Shown: positions 8,622 through 19,005, counted from the first letter of the stretch. The stretch is DNA of 64,000 nt from Ralstonia wenshanensis (GCF_021173085.1 NZ_CP076413.1:1612001-1676000), one strand, 5' to 3'. Program-made: numbers and translations. Notes: generated by a model not told the origin, from the sequence alone.

Positions 8622-11600
8622 TTACGCCATCCACTTCCGAGCGTTGCGGAACATCCGCATCCACGGGCTGCTGCCGTCGCCAGCGGCTTCCCATTCCTTG
8701 GGATGCCAGCTCATCTGCACGGCGCGGAATACGCGCTCCGGATGCGGCATCAGGGCGGTGAAACGGCCGTCATGCGTCGTCACCGAAGCAATGCCCTGCG
8801 GCGAGCCATTCGGGTTCAGCGGGTACGTCTGCGTGACTTCGCCGCGGTTGTCGACGTAGCGCAGGCCAACGGCGACCTTGCCGATGTCGCCTTGCTGCGA
8901 GAAGTCGGCATAACCCTCGCCGTGCGCGACGACGATGGGGATGCGGCTGCCTTCCATGCCCGCGTAGAAAATCGACGGGGATGCTTCGACCTGCACGGTC
9001 ACCAGACGGCCTTCGTATTGCTCCGACTGGTTGCGCGTGAACTTCGGCCATGCGCCGGCACCCGGGATGATCGGGGCGAGGTTCGCCATCATCTGGCAGC
9101 CGTTGCACACACCCAGCGCGATCGAATCGGTGCGGTTGAAGAAGGCCGCGAACTGCTCGGCGAGCATGCTGTTGAAGAGGATCGTCTTCGCCCAGCCTTC
9201 GCCCGCGCCAAGCACATCGCCGTAGCTGAAACCGCCGCAGGCGACGAAGCCCTTGAAGCTGGCGAGGTTCGTGCGGCCGGCCAGCAGGTCGCTCATGTGG
9301 ACGTCGTAGGTGTCGAAGCCGGCCTTGTCCATCGCGTAGGCCATTTCGATCTGCGAGTTCACGCCCTGCTCACGCAGGATCGCCATGCGCGGGCGGGCGC
9401 CCGTGGCGATGAACGGCGCGGCCACGTCTTCCGCAATATCAAACGTGAGCTTGGGCGAGATGCCCGGGTCTTCGGCGTCGAGGATGCGGTCGTATTCGCT
9501 CTGCGTGCACTCGGGGTTGTCGCGCAGGCTGGCGATGCGCCAGGAGACGTCCGTCCAGGTGCGTTGCAGTTCGATGCGCGACGCGCTGAACACCTTCTTG
9601 GCATCGCGCCAGATTTCGATGTGGTCGTTGGCGTTGGGCGCGCCGATCACGTGGCTGCAGCCAGCCAGGCCGTGCTCGCGCAGCACCGCGAACACAGCGT
9701 CGCGCTGGGCCAGCGGCACCTGGATGACGGCGCCGAGTTCTTCGGCAAACAGCGCGCGCAGCGTCAGGTCGGCACGGCGGCCGGAGACTTGCTGCGCCCA
9801 GTTCTTGGCGTCGCCATGATCGGCTGCATCGTCCAGCGTGAGCATGTCGACGTTGATCGACACGCCGCAGTGTCCGGCGAAGGCCATTTCGCAGACGGTC
9901 GCCCACAGGCCGCCGTCGGAGCGGTCGTGATACGCCAGCAGCGAGCCGCTTGCGTTCAATTGCTGGATGGCGGCGAAGAAGCGCTTGAGGTCTTCGGCGT
10001 CGTCCACGTCGGGCACGCTGTTGCCGATCTGCTCGGTGACTTGCGCCAGGATGCTGCCGCCCATACGGTTCTTGCCGCGGCCGAGGTCGATCAGGATCAG
10101 CGTGGTGTCGGCCGGCGCGTTGGCCGATTCGACTTGCTTGAGTTGCGGCGTGAGCGTCTTGCGCACGTCCGTCACCGGGGCAAACGCCGAGACGATCAGC
10201 GACACCGGCGCAACCACTTCCTTCGCTGCGCCTTCGTCTTCCCACTTGGTGCGCATCGACAGCGAATCCTTGCCCACCGGAATGCTGATGCCCAGTGCCG
10301 GGCACAGCTCCATGCCGACCGCCTTGACGGTGTCGTACAGGCGGGCGTCTTCGCCGTTCACGCCGCAGGCGGCCATCCAGTTGGCCGACAGCTTGAGTTG
10401 CGTGAGCGAATCGATCGGCGCGGCGGCGATGTTGGTGATGGACTCGCCGATGGCCATGCGGCCCGATGCAGGCGCGTTGATGACGGCCAGCGGCGTGCGC
10501 TCGCCCATCGTCATCGCCTCGCCGGCATAGCCCTTGTAGTCCAGCGTGGTGACGGCCACGTCGGCCACCGGCACCTGCCACGGGCCGACCATCTGGTCGC
10601 GCGTATTCAGGCCGCCAACGGTGCGGTCGCCGATGGTGATGAGGAATGACTTGCTGGCAACGGTCGGATGACGCAGCACGTCGCGTGCGACAACTTCCAG
10701 GTCCAAGCCGGTGACATCGACTTCCGGCAGCTCCTGCGCGGCGCGGCGCACGTCACGGTGCATGCGCGGCGGCTTGCCGAGCAGCACGTCCATCGGCATG
10801 TTGACCGGGAAGTGCTCGGCGACGTCAGGTGCGGTGTCGCTGTCAACTACTTGCAGCTGCTGCTCATCCGTGGCGAAACCGACCACCGAGAACGGCGCGC
10901 GCTCGCGCTCGCACATGGCCTGGAAGCGCGGGAAATCGCCGGGGGCAATCGCCAGCGTGTAGCGCTCTTGCGATTCGTTGCACCAGATTTCAGCCGGGCT
11001 CAGGCCCGACTCTTCCAGATGCACCTGGCGCAGGTCGAAGCGTGCGCCCTTCTCGGCGCCGTCGACGATTTCCGGGAAGGCGTTGGAGATGCCGCCCGCG
11101 CCCACGTCGTGGATCGACAGGATCGGGTTGTCTTCGCCCAGTGCCCAGCACGCGTTGATGACTTCCTGCGCACGGCGCTGCATTTCAGGGTTGCCGCGCT
11201 GGACGGAATCGAAATCCAGGTCAGCGGTATTGGTGCCGGTGGCCATCGAGCTGGCCGCGCCGCCGCCCATGCCGATGCGCATGCCGGGGCCGCCCAGTTG
11301 AATCAGCAGCGTGCCGGCCGGCAGGCCGTGCTTGTGCGTGTGGCCAGCATCGATGTTGCCGATGCCGCCCGCAATCATGATCGGCTTGTGATAGCCGCGC
11401 ACGGTGCCGCCGACGTTCTGCTCGTAGACGCGGAAGTAGCCGCCCAGATTGGGTCGGCCAAATTCGTTGTTGAACGCAGCGCCGCCGATCGGGCCTTCGA
11501 TCATGATCTGCAGCGGCGAGGCGATGCGGTCCGGTTTGCCGACGGGGCCCGGTGCGGCTTCATCCGGGTTGCGGTGCGCCACGGGCTGGGCAGTATCGCG

Positions 11601-12710
11601 GGCGTTTTCCCACGACTGCACGGCTTCCGGCAGCAGCAGATTCGACACGGTAAAGCCGGTCAGGCCAGCCTTGGGCTTGGCGCCGCGGCCCGTTGCGCCT
11701 TCGTCGCGGATTTCACCGCCCGCGCCGGTGGACGCGCCCGGGAACGGCGAGATGGCCGTCGGGTGATTGTGCGTCTCCACCTTCATCAGCGTATGCGTGA
11801 GGGCTTCGCGGCGGCCATATTGCGGCACGCCCGTCTCGCCTTCCGTGCCTGCGTGCGCGAACCAGCGCTCGGCCATGCCGCCTTCCATCACGGCAGCGTT
11901 GTCCGAATACGCGACGATCGTGCCCTGCGGCGCGAGCTGGTGCGTGTTGCGGATCATCGCGAACAGCGACTTGTCCTGCGTCTCGCCGTCGATGGTCCAG
12001 TCGGCGTTGAAGATCTTGTGGCGGCAATGCTCGCTGTTGGCTTGCGCGAACATCATCAGCTCGACGTCGGTCGGGTTGCGTTCGAGCTTGCGGTAGGCGT
12101 CGACCAGGTAGTCGATTTCATCATCGGACAGGGCCAGGCCCATCTCGACGTTGGCGGCTTCCAAGGCTTGGCGGCCACCGGCGATATCGACAAAGCGCAG
12201 TGCCTTGGCGGGCAACACGTCGAACAGGCCGTAGCCGGCTTCGCGCGAGTCGATGACGGTTTCGGTCATGCGGTCGTGCAGATGCTCGGCCACGGCGGCG
12301 CGGGTAGCGTCGTCCAGGTGCTTGGCCGCGCCCGTCAGGCTGCGAATGAGACCCTTCTTGCATGTGACGGTGAATTCCACGCCGCGCTCGATGCGATGGA
12401 TTTGCGGCAGCGCGCAGTGGCGGGCGATTTCCGTCGCCTTGCTGGCCCACGGCGAGATCGTGCCGAAGCGCGGAATGACCACAAAGCGGTCGCCCTCGAC
12501 ATGGGCCGGAGCGGGCGAACCGTAGGTCAGCAGCGCTTGCACACGGGCGGATTCATCGGCCGACAGCGGCGTGTCGGCAGCCACGAAATGCAGGTATTGG
12601 GCACTGACGGCATCGATATCGGGATCGATGCGCTTGAGGGTGGAAAGCAGGCGTTGCTGACGGAAGGCGGACAGCGCGAGAGCGCCGGGAAAGCACGAGA
12701 AATGCGCCAT
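8622..12710 (-). CDS. purL: Phosphoribosylformylglycinamidine (FGAM) synthase
   Basis: A 1362-residue large-type PurL, the cytoplasmic enzyme that converts FGAR, ATP and glutamine to FGAM in purine synthesis. The N-terminal PurS-like part is followed by two AIR-synthase-type ATP-grasp halves (segments such as [20 protein letters not shown] and [12 protein letters not shown]) and a C-terminal class I glutamine amidotransferase domain with [13 protein letters not shown], the nucleophile segment [10 protein letters not shown] near residue 1200 and MPHPERVFR. Length agrees with the single-chain enzyme of gamma- and beta-proteobacteria. The start at 12710 (MAHFSCFPG) is preferred over the longer frame to 12848 because family proteins begin there. 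A TACAAT -10-like box lies about 60 bp upstream. The gene is monocistronic. Confidence 0.97.
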   Translation of the reverse strand: MAHFSCFPGALALSAFRQQRLLSTLKRIDPDIDAVSAQYLHFVAADTPLSADESARVQALLTYGSPAPAHVEGDRFVVIPRFGTISPWASKATEIARHCALPQIHRIERGVEFTVTCKKGLIRSLTGAAKHLDDATRAAVAEHLHDRMTETVIDSREAGYGLFDVLPAKALRFVDIAGGRQALEAANVEMGLALSDDEIDYLVDAYRKLERNPTDVELMMFAQANSEHCRHKIFNADWTIDGETQDKSLFAMIRNTHQLAPQGTIVAYSDNAAVMEGGMAERWFAHAGTEGETGVPQYGRREALTHTLMKVETHNHPTAISPFPGASTGAGGEIRDEGATGRGAKPKAGLTGFTVSNLLLPEAVQSWENARDTAQPVAHRNPDEAAPGPVGKPDRIASPLQIMIEGPIGGAAFNNEFGRPNLGGYFRVYEQNVGGTVRGYHKPIMIAGGIGNIDAGHTHKHGLPAGTLLIQLGGPGMRIGMGGGAASSMATGTNTADLDFDSVQRGNPEMQRRAQEVINACWALGEDNPILSIHDVGAGGISNAFPEIVDGAEKGARFDLRQVHLEESGLSPAEIWCNESQERYTLAIAPGDFPRFQAMCERERAPFSVVGFATDEQQLQVVDSDTAPDVAEHFPVNMPMDVLLGKPPRMHRDVRRAAQELPEVDVTGLDLEVVARDVLRHPTVASKSFLITIGDRTVGGLNTRDQMVGPWQVPVADVAVTTLDYKGYAGEAMTMGERTPLAVINAPASGRMAIGESITNIAAAPIDSLTQLKLSANWMAACGVNGEDARLYDTVKAVGMELCPALGISIPVGKDSLSMRTKWEDEGAAKEVVAPVSLIVSAFAPVTDVRKTLTPQLKQVESANAPADTTLILIDLGRGKNRMGGSILAQVTEQIGNSVPDVDDAEDLKRFFAAIQQLNASGSLLAYHDRSDGGLWATVCEMAFAGHCGVSINVDMLTLDDAADHGDAKNWAQQVSGRRADLTLRALFAEELGAVIQVPLAQRDAVFAVLREHGLAGCSHVIGAPNANDHIEIWRDAKKVFSASRIELQRTWTDVSWRIASLRDNPECTQSEYDRILDAEDPGISPKLTFDIAEDVAAPFIATGARPRMAILREQGVNSQIEMAYAMDKAGFDTYDVHMSDLLAGRTNLASFKGFVACGGFSYGDVLGAGEGWAKTILFNSMLAEQFAAFFNRTDSIALGVCNGCQMMANLAPIIPGAGAWPKFTRNQSEQYEGRLVTVQVEASPSIFYAGMEGSRIPIVVAHGEGYADFSQQGDIGKVAVGLRYVDNRGEVTQTYPLNPNGSPQGIASVTTHDGRFTALMPHPERVFRAVQMSWHPKEWEAAGDGSSPWMRMFRNARKWMA

Positions 12711-12770
12711 GGTGGGCAAGGCAGGCAGTAGCTGGAAGGAGGAGTTCCCGGCGTGCGCGGGGAAACCGCT

Positions 12771-12776
12771 ATTGTA
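12771..12776 (-). promoter_or_regulatory. Possible -10 box of purL
   Basis: TACAAT on the minus strand, followed by AGC, about 60 bp before the purL start. The same TACAATAGC occurs before the MarR-like gene at 13468-13460. A convincing -35 box was not found. Confidence 0.3.
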
Positions 12777-12857
12777 CCTTGCCCTGCCCTCGTTACCGAC
12801 CCTCAAATCGGGCGAAAATGGCGCCGCCTCGGCTGCAACCGGCTGCAAACGCTCGTT

Positions 12858-13427
12858 TTACAGCGACGTGGCGGACCGTGCTGCCTGCTCGTACAGGCCG
12901 GTCAGTACCCGCAGCAGGCGCGCCAGCTCGCCAATCTCAGCATTTTCCTCGCCGCTGGGCGAAATATTGCTGGTCAGGCACTGCTCGCGGATCTCTCGGT
13001 AGCGGGCGCAGGCCTTTTCGCCGGCTTCGGTGGTAGTGTAGGTGACTTCCTTGCCGTTGCGGGTGCCCTCCACCAGGTCCATCCCCTGCAGTTTCTTGAG
13101 GGAATACGTCACAAGGTGGGTGTCTTCCACGTTCAGCACGAAGCAGATGTCCGCCAGGCGCTTGGCGCGGCCGCGGTGGTTGACGTGGTGCACCACCAGC
13201 ACATCAAGGAAGGTCAGGTCGCGCACGCCGGCGGCGGCCATGCAGCGCACGCACCAACGGTTGTAGGCGTTGTAGGCCGTGTTGAGCGCAAATTCGAACT
13301 CCGACAGCTCGGGGCTGCGTGCCGACACCAGGTGTGACGAAGACACGATCGGCCCGCTCTTCCCTGCATCCTCATTGGCTGCGGACTGCGGCAGATCAGC
13401 TTTCGGGGTGGTCGGCGATTTGGACAT
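12858..13427 (-). CDS. MarR-like winged-helix regulator
   Basis: A 189-residue predicted winged-helix DNA-binding protein (COG5631-type MarR relative). The N-terminal 35 residues are polar and probably disordered. The core has VRDLTFLDVLVVHHVNHRG and the HTH-like RAKRLADICFVLNVEDTHLV, then a wing with GTRNGKEVTYTTTEAGE, and a C-terminal helix. Length is longer than plain MarR because of the tail at each end. It is divergent from nnr, with only 64 bp between starts, and an inverted repeat covers its probable -10, so autoregulation is plausible. The effector and regulon are unknown. Confidence 0.8.
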   Translation of the reverse strand: MSKSPTTPKADLPQSAANEDAGKSGPIVSSSHLVSARSPELSEFEFALNTAYNAYNRWCVRCMAAAGVRDLTFLDVLVVHHVNHRGRAKRLADICFVLNVEDTHLVTYSLKKLQGMDLVEGTRNGKEVTYTTTEAGEKACARYREIREQCLTSNISPSGEENAEIGELARLLRVLTGLYEQAARSATSL

Positions 13428-13460
13428 TGCAACGGGCAGGGAAAGGACCGGAAACGCGGG

Positions 13461-13477
13461 CTATTGTAAGAGAATAG
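13461..13477. promoter_or_regulatory. Inverted repeat in the MarR-like/nnr divergent promoter region
   Basis: CTATT-N7-AATAG. On the minus strand it contains TACAAT, a likely -10 of the MarR-like gene. This is a candidate autoregulatory operator; no binding evidence exists in the sequence alone. Confidence 0.4.
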
Positions 13478-13491
13478 ATCGTCATGTCTGC

Positions 13492-15108
13492 ATGGATAAA
13501 AGCGTAGTTGCCATGTCCTCACACCCCACCTGGCGCGAAATCCTGATCGACGGTGCCGTGGCCGCACACACCGGCGCCGACCTGCTCTTCGGCACCGCCG
13601 GCATCCGCGCACTGGAAGCGGCGGCTTACCGATCCCTCGAACCTTTCACTCTGATGGCGCGCGCTGGCGAGGCCGCCGCCGATTGGCTACAGACGCGCGC
13701 GCCACATGGGCACGTGCTGCTCGTTGCCGGCCCAGGCAACAACGGCGGCGATGCGCTCGTTGCGGCGACGGTGCTGCATCTGGCTGGGCGCGCCGTCACG
13801 GTGTGGCTTGCCGCAGACCCGACCAAGCTGCCCGACGATGCGCGCCGCGCCTGGACGGAGGCTTGTGCGGCCAATGTCCCCATCGAACGCCTGCACGCGA
13901 CGGCTTCGGTGCCGGCTGCCACCTCAGCCATCGTCGACGGCCTCTTTGGTATTGGACTCGCCCGGCCGCTGACGGGATTGCATGCGGCGCTGGTCGACAC
14001 CATCAACGCCAGCGGCTTGCCGGTATACGCACTGGACATCCCCTCGGGGTTGAACGGTGATACGGGCCAGCCGCCTGCCCCGGATTCGCCCGTTATCCAG
14101 GCGCGCGCCACCATCACCTTTCTGGCGGTCAAGCCAGGCTTGCTGACGGGGGATGGCCGCGACGCGACCGGGGACATCGCGCTGGCCGACCTGCAAGCCG
14201 CGCAGGCCGCTTATGACGGCGTGATTGAAGCGGAGGCGTTCGTCAACACGCCGTCACGCTGGCTCGCGCACGTGCCGCGCCGGCGGCATGCCGGGCACAA
14301 AGGCACGTACGGCACTGCGGCAATCGTGGGCGGTGCGGCCGGCATGGTCGGAGCGCCCTTGCTGTCGGCGCGCGGCGCGCTATATCTTGGCGCAGGCAAG
14401 GTGAACGTGGTCTCGCTTGCTGCCGATGCGCCACGGGTCGACCCAGCGCAACCTGAATTGATGCTGCGTACCTGGGGCGCACTCGATCTGGGTGGCATGC
14501 AGGCGCTGGCTGTGGGCCCCGGCATGGGCACCGGCAAGGAGTCAGAAGCCGCGCTCGACCATCTGCTGGACCGCATGCTCTCGGCGCGCACGCCAGCCGT
14601 GTTCGATGCCGATGCACTCAACCTCTTTGCGAAAACGCCGGCCATGCTCACGCGCCTCACGCAATTGGCCGGAAGCGGTGTCCCGCTGGTGCTGACGCCG
14701 CATCCGCTGGAAGCTGCGCGCCTGTTGCATACCGATGCGCACGCCGTGCAGCACGATCGGCTGGCCGCCGCCAAGGCGCTCGTCAATCGGACAGGTGCGG
14801 TAGTCGTGCTCAAGGGCTCGGGCACGGTCATCGCTGCGCCAGGCATCTCGCCGGCCATCAACCCAACCGGCAACGGCGGGCTCGCAACGGGTGGTACGGG
14901 CGATGTGCTGACCGGCATGATCGGTGCATTGCTTGCGCAAGGCATGGGTGCGCGCGAAGCCGCACTCGCGGCTGTGTGGCTGCATGGCCGGGCCGCCGAC
15001 GATCTTGTCCAAGCGGGCGTCGGCCCCATCGGCCTGCACGCCAGCGAGCTATGCGCACCGGCACGACGTGCGCTCAACGCCCTGCTGGCGTCGGACGTTC
15101 GCCGATAG
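13492..15108 (+). CDS. nnr: Bifunctional NAD(P)H-hydrate epimerase/dehydratase
   Basis: A 538-residue metabolite-repair enzyme that restores NADH and NADPH damaged by hydration. The N-terminal YjeF_N epimerase domain (about 20-240) has VAGPGNNGGDALVAATVL. The C-terminal ribokinase-like ADP/ATP-dependent dehydratase domain (about 250-530) has the HKGTYGTAAIVGG segment and the NGGLATGGTGDVLTGM catalytic loop. An ATG at 13492 or 13513 is likely; neither has a clear ribosome binding site. The frame stays open back to 13279, but that part overlaps the divergent MarR-like gene and lacks family similarity. It runs towards pgi with 72 bp between. Confidence 0.93.
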   Translation: MDKSVVAMSSHPTWREILIDGAVAAHTGADLLFGTAGIRALEAAAYRSLEPFTLMARAGEAAADWLQTRAPHGHVLLVAGPGNNGGDALVAATVLHLAGRAVTVWLAADPTKLPDDARRAWTEACAANVPIERLHATASVPAATSAIVDGLFGIGLARPLTGLHAALVDTINASGLPVYALDIPSGLNGDTGQPPAPDSPVIQARATITFLAVKPGLLTGDGRDATGDIALADLQAAQAAYDGVIEAEAFVNTPSRWLAHVPRRRHAGHKGTYGTAAIVGGAAGMVGAPLLSARGALYLGAGKVNVVSLAADAPRVDPAQPELMLRTWGALDLGGMQALAVGPGMGTGKESEAALDHLLDRMLSARTPAVFDADALNLFAKTPAMLTRLTQLAGSGVPLVLTPHPLEAARLLHTDAHAVQHDRLAAAKALVNRTGAVVVLKGSGTVIAAPGISPAINPTGNGGLATGGTGDVLTGMIGALLAQGMGAREAALAAVWLHGRAADDLVQAGVGPIGLHASELCAPARRALNALLASDVRR

Positions 15109-15180
15109 AAAGCCGTCATACAGCGCCGTTATACTGCGCATTCGTTTCCCCGCCACAACTTCACGTCATATCCCGCCCGT

Positions 15181-16800
15181 ATGCCCACAGCCCTACCCGC
15201 CTGGCAGTCCCTGACGCAACATGCTGAATCGATTCGCGCGACGCATATGCGCAACTGGTTTGCCGCGCCGGACGCCGAGGAACGGGTACGCGCCTTCACG
15301 CTTGAAGCGGCAGGTCTGACGGTCGACTACTCGAAAAATCGCATCACCCCTGAGACGCTCGCCCTGCTGCTGCAACTGGCCAACGAGGCTGGCGTGCTCA
15401 CGCTGCGCGATGCCATGCTGCACGGCGACCGGATCAACAACACCGAGCACCGCTCCGTCCTCCACATGGCCCTGCGCGGGCAAGAGGAAGACGGCTATCG
15501 CGCAGACGGCGAGCCCGTCATGCCCGAAGTGCTGCGCGTGCGGGCCCAGATGCACGACTTCGCCAACCGCGTGCATAGCGGCGCGTGGACGGGCCATTCC
15601 GGCCAGCGCATCACGGACATCGTCAATATCGGCATCGGCGGATCGGACCTCGGCCCCCGAATGGTGTGCCGCGCGCTCGACCACCTTGCCGTCCCGCAGG
15701 TGCGTGTGCATTTCGTCTCCAATGTCGACGGCACGGACTTGGCCGAAACGCTCGACCATCTGAATCCGGATACCACGCTCGCCATCGTCTGTTCGAAGAC
15801 GTTCACCACACTCGAAACGATGGCCAACGCGCATAGCATGCGCCGGTGGTTTATCGAGCATGGCGTGGCGGAAAGCCAACTCAAGCAGCACTTTGTCGCC
15901 GTGTCCACCAACCGCGAGGCCGTCGTGCAGTTCGGCATCGACCCGGACAACATGTTCACGTTCTGGGATTGGGTTGGCGGGCGGTTCTCGCTCTGGTCGG
16001 CGGTGGGCCTGTCGATCGTGCTGGCGATCGGACCGCAGCAGTTTGAAGCGATGCTCGACGGCGCGCGTGCGATGGACCGGCACTTTGCCACCGCCGCGCC
16101 GCGCGAGAACCTGCCGCTCATTCTCGGGATGCTGTCGGTCTGGTATCGCGGCTTCTTCGACGCGCCGAGCGCGTGCACCGTGCCCTACTGCGCGCCGCTT
16201 GAGCTGCTAACAGACTTCATGCAACAGCTGGAGATGGAGAGCAACGGCAAATCCGTCCAGCGTACCGGCGCAGCCATCGATACCGACACCGGCCCCATCG
16301 TCTGGGGCACGGCTGGTACCAATGGACAGCATGCGTATTTCCAGCTGATCCACCAAGGCTCACAGATCGTGCCGGTGGATTTCATCACCACGTTGGAGCC
16401 CGTGCGCAACCTGCCCGGCCACCACGCCAAACTGCTCGCCAATTGCTTCGCGCAGGGCGAGGCGCTCCTGCTCGGCCGCACCGCCGATGAGGTCCGCGCG
16501 GGCGGCATCACCGACGAAGCACTCGTGCCGCACATGGTGTTCGAAGGCAATCGGCCGAGCACGACCATCCTCATGGAACGGCTCGATGCTGCGTCACTCG
16601 GCGCATTGATCGCCTGCGCCGAGCACCGCACCTTCGTGCAAGGCGCGGTGTGGAACATCAACTCGTTCGATCAGTGGGGCGTGGAGCTTGGCAAGAAGCT
16701 CGCCAAGCCGATCCAGGCGGAGCTGGAAGGTGCACCCGCCTCCGTGGCGCATGACGCGTCGACGGCGGCGTTGATCCGCCGCGCCAAATCCGCACTCTGA
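15181..16800 (+). CDS. pgi: Glucose-6-phosphate isomerase
   Basis: A 539-residue cytoplasmic enzyme interconverting glucose-6-phosphate and fructose-6-phosphate. Both family signatures are present: DWVGGRFSLWSAVGLSI (about residues 262-278) and NSFDQWGVELGKKLAK (about 494-509). SIS-domain segments IGIGGSDLGPRMV and SKTFTTLETMANA bind the phosphate. Length is typical of the bacterial enzyme. A TATACT box at 15130-15135 may be the -10 of its promoter. It is convergent with the ABC ATPase gene; the stops are 10 bp apart with no terminator between them. Confidence 0.97.
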   Translation: MPTALPAWQSLTQHAESIRATHMRNWFAAPDAEERVRAFTLEAAGLTVDYSKNRITPETLALLLQLANEAGVLTLRDAMLHGDRINNTEHRSVLHMALRGQEEDGYRADGEPVMPEVLRVRAQMHDFANRVHSGAWTGHSGQRITDIVNIGIGGSDLGPRMVCRALDHLAVPQVRVHFVSNVDGTDLAETLDHLNPDTTLAIVCSKTFTTLETMANAHSMRRWFIEHGVAESQLKQHFVAVSTNREAVVQFGIDPDNMFTFWDWVGGRFSLWSAVGLSIVLAIGPQQFEAMLDGARAMDRHFATAAPRENLPLILGMLSVWYRGFFDAPSACTVPYCAPLELLTDFMQQLEMESNGKSVQRTGAAIDTDTGPIVWGTAGTNGQHAYFQLIHQGSQIVPVDFITTLEPVRNLPGHHAKLLANCFAQGEALLLGRTADEVRAGGITDEALVPHMVFEGNRPSTTILMERLDAASLGALIACAEHRTFVQGAVWNINSFDQWGVELGKKLAKPIQAELEGAPASVAHDASTAALIRRAKSAL

Positions 16801-16810
16801 CCGCAAACGT

Positions 16811-17521
16811 TCAGAGTTCGGTGACGGTCTCGTCGCCGACAAGATGCCCGGCTTCGATGGTGAGAATGCGGCTGCAACGTGCCGCGACGGAGCGGTCGTG
16901 CGTCACCAGCACCAGCGTGGAGCCGGCACTGCGGTTGAGTTCGAACATCAGCGCGATCACGGCCTCGCCCGTGGCGGTGTCGAGGCTACCCGTCGGTTCA
17001 TCGGCAAAGAGAATGTCGGGCTCGGTCACGAACGCGCGTGCCAGGGCCACGCGCTGCTGCTCGCCCCCCGACAGTGTCTTCGGATAGTGCGACAGCCGTG
17101 CCCCGAGGCCAACGCGCTCCAGCAGAACGGTGGCGCGACGGCGCATTTCGGCGGTGCTGACATCGCCACGCAACTCCAACGGCAGCATCACGTTCTCGAG
17201 TGCCGTCAGATGGGGCAGCAGCTGAAAGGATTGGAAGACAAAGCCCACGTGGCTGCCGCGCACGCCTGCACGGCCATCCTCATCCAACTTGAACAGGTCG
17301 TTGCCCAGCAGCTTGACCGAACCCGACGTCGGCAAGTCCAGGCCTGCGAGCAACCCAAGCAGCGTCGATTTGCCCGAACCGGAAGCGCCAACAATCGCCA
17401 ATGTCTCACCCCTTTCCACACGGAAGGCAACATCGCTCAGAATAGGCAACTCACCGGTGGCATCGCGCACAGTCTTGTGCAGCGAATCGACTTCAATCAC
17501 CCAGGTAGCGGAAGACGACAT
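16811..17521 (-). CDS. ABC transporter ATP-binding protein, YbbA/LolD type
   Basis: A 236-residue ATPase of the macrolide/lipoprotein exporter class. Walker A is GASGSGKSTLLGLLAG, the ABC signature LSGGEQQRVALARA, and Walker B ILFADEPTGSLD. In enterobacteria the closest arrangement is ybbA divergent from tesA, which is what is seen here. The usual permease partner (ybbP) should follow the ATPase, yet the gene ends against pgi, so no permease is encoded nearby. The start ATG at 17521 shares bases with the ATG assigned to the divergent tesA; a longer upstream frame to 17734 overlaps tesA fully and is not credible. Confidence 0.9.
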   Translation of the reverse strand: MSSSATWVIEVDSLHKTVRDATGELPILSDVAFRVERGETLAIVGASGSGKSTLLGLLAGLDLPTSGSVKLLGNDLFKLDEDGRAGVRGSHVGFVFQSFQLLPHLTALENVMLPLELRGDVSTAEMRRRATVLLERVGLGARLSHYPKTLSGGEQQRVALARAFVTEPDILFADEPTGSLDTATGEAVIALMFELNRSAGSTLVLVTHDRSVAARCSRILTIEAGHLVGDETVTEL

Positions 17522-18203
17522 GATTGGACTGGTAGGTAGTAGAAGACGCAGCGTGAAGTCACTTGTAGCAGCGCTTGGCTGCGCAGTGTTCGGCATGCTG
17601 CCACTCGCGCAGACGGCTGCAGCACAAGGCGCGCCGGCATCGCATCGCGTGGTGGTGCTGGGCGACAGCCTGTCGGCGGGATACGGCCTTGCGCAAGGCA
17701 CAGGCTGGGTTGCGTTGCTCGACAAGCGCCTCAAAGAACGGAAGCCCGATTATAGCGTCGCCAATGCAAGCATCAGCGGCGACACCACGGCAGGCGGCCG
17801 CTCGCGCCTGCCTGCCGTGCTGGCACGCGAAAAGCCCTCTGTCGTGATTCTCGAACTAGGCGGCAACGATGCACTGCGCGGTCTCTCGCTCGCCTCCAGC
17901 GAGGGCAATATGAAGGCAATGATCGAAGCCTCGCAAGCAGCAGGCGCGAAGGTGCTGCTGGTGGGCATGCGCATTCCGCCCAACTACGGCCCGGATTACA
18001 GCGAGCGCTTCTTCGCCATGTTCGGCAAGCTGGCGCAGCAGTACAAGCTACCGCTGGTGCCGTTCCTGCTCGAAGGCGTTGCGCAACGGCCCGACTGGTT
18101 CCAGGAAGACCGCATCCACCCCATTGCCGCAGCGCAGCCGACGATGCTCGATAACGTGTGGCCCAAACTGGAACCTCTTCTCAAGGTCCGGGTCCGAAGA
18201 TGA
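17520..18203 (+). CDS. tesA: SGNH/GDSL lysophospholipase-arylesterase (TesA type)
   Basis: A 227-residue exported esterase/thioesterase of the SGNH family. A Sec signal ends near TAAAQ (residue 35). Block I is VLGDSLSAGYG (nucleophile S50), block III GGNDALRG, and block V DRIHP (D197, H200). The ATG at 17520 overlaps the ATG of the divergent ABC ATPase; a GTG at 17553 would remove eleven residues, keep the signal peptide and avoid the overlap. Known members act in the periplasm on acyl esters and thioesters. The neighbourhood tesA-ybbA is conserved in other proteobacteria. Confidence 0.88.
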   Translation: MIGLVGSRRRSVKSLVAALGCAVFGMLPLAQTAAAQGAPASHRVVVLGDSLSAGYGLAQGTGWVALLDKRLKERKPDYSVANASISGDTTAGGRSRLPAVLAREKPSVVILELGGNDALRGLSLASSEGNMKAMIEASQAAGAKVLLVGMRIPPNYGPDYSERFFAMFGKLAQQYKLPLVPFLLEGVAQRPDWFQEDRIHPIAAAQPTMLDNVWPKLEPLLKVRVRR

Positions 18204-18287
18204 CGGTTTTGCCGCGCCGTCTTGCGCCATCAGGTACATCGGATTCTTAAGCGGAGCGCGCGGCCTCATCTCACACGGGCGGGCACC

Positions 18288-18980
18288 ATGAAGCTTCTGG
18301 CAAACGGGCTGCGAGCAGCGCGCGACAACAAGCGGTTCCTGGTTGGCATGTCGTTGCTCTTTGCCTTCCGTGCCTGCATTGCAGACTGGGCCGTCGTGCC
18401 CAGCGGTTCAATGAACCCCACCCTCATCGAGGGCGACTACATCCTGATGAACCGGTTGGCTTATGGGGTGCGCGTACCGGCCACCACCGTCTGGCTCAAA
18501 CGCGGCAGCGAGCCTCAACGTGGTGATGTCGTTGTCTTTTCCTCGCCCGAAGATGGTACGAAGCTCGTCAAGCGGCTGATCGGTCTACCTGGCGATGTCG
18601 TTGAAATGCGCGGCGAAGCGCTCTACATCAATCACCAGCGCACGGCCTATGCTCCGCTGCCAGACGTCGCACCCGGTACGTTGCTGCAGGCAACAGCAAC
18701 GCTGCCGCACGAACTCTGGTCCGAAGCGCTACCCGGCCGAGAGCACACCGTGATGGTGTTGCCGGAGGTGCGTGCCCTGCGCAGTTTCGGTCCCATCACC
18801 GTCCCGCAAGACCACTACCTCATGCTGGGCGACAACCGCGACAACAGCCGAGACTCGCGTTATTTCGGCCTCGTACCGCGCAAGAACCTGATCGCCCGCG
18901 CTTCCCACGTGGCACTCTCATTCGATCCGGACCACTGGTACATGCCGCGCCTCGGCCGCATCGGCAAGCCGCTGGACTAG
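18288..18980 (+). CDS. lepB: Signal peptidase I, short form
   Basis: A 230-residue type I signal peptidase that cleaves Sec and Tat signal peptides at the outer face of the inner membrane. One transmembrane segment (about 17-35) precedes the catalytic serine in VVPSGSMNPTL (S41); the general base lysine is in KLVKRLIGLPGD (probably K95); GDNRDNSRDSR is box E. It is shorter than the lepB linked to the lepA-rnc operon in many proteobacteria and has a single membrane anchor, so it may be a second enzyme. The start at 18288 has no strong ribosome binding site. It follows tesA by 84 bp. Confidence 0.93.
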   Translation: MKLLANGLRAARDNKRFLVGMSLLFAFRACIADWAVVPSGSMNPTLIEGDYILMNRLAYGVRVPATTVWLKRGSEPQRGDVVVFSSPEDGTKLVKRLIGLPGDVVEMRGEALYINHQRTAYAPLPDVAPGTLLQATATLPHELWSEALPGREHTVMVLPEVRALRSFGPITVPQDHYLMLGDNRDNSRDSRYFGLVPRKNLIARASHVALSFDPDHWYMPRLGRIGKPLD

Positions 18981-19005
18981 TCGCTCCCAAAGAAAGTACG
19001 CAAAG

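Noticed and set aside
8502-12731. Long plus-strand frames opposite purL
   Set aside because: Arg/His/Ala-rich composition, no recognisable motif, and purL on the other strand is unmistakable.
18288-18980. Plasmid or conjugation-type TraF peptidase
   Set aside because: Motifs, membrane anchor and chromosomal neighbours fit an ordinary type I signal peptidase.
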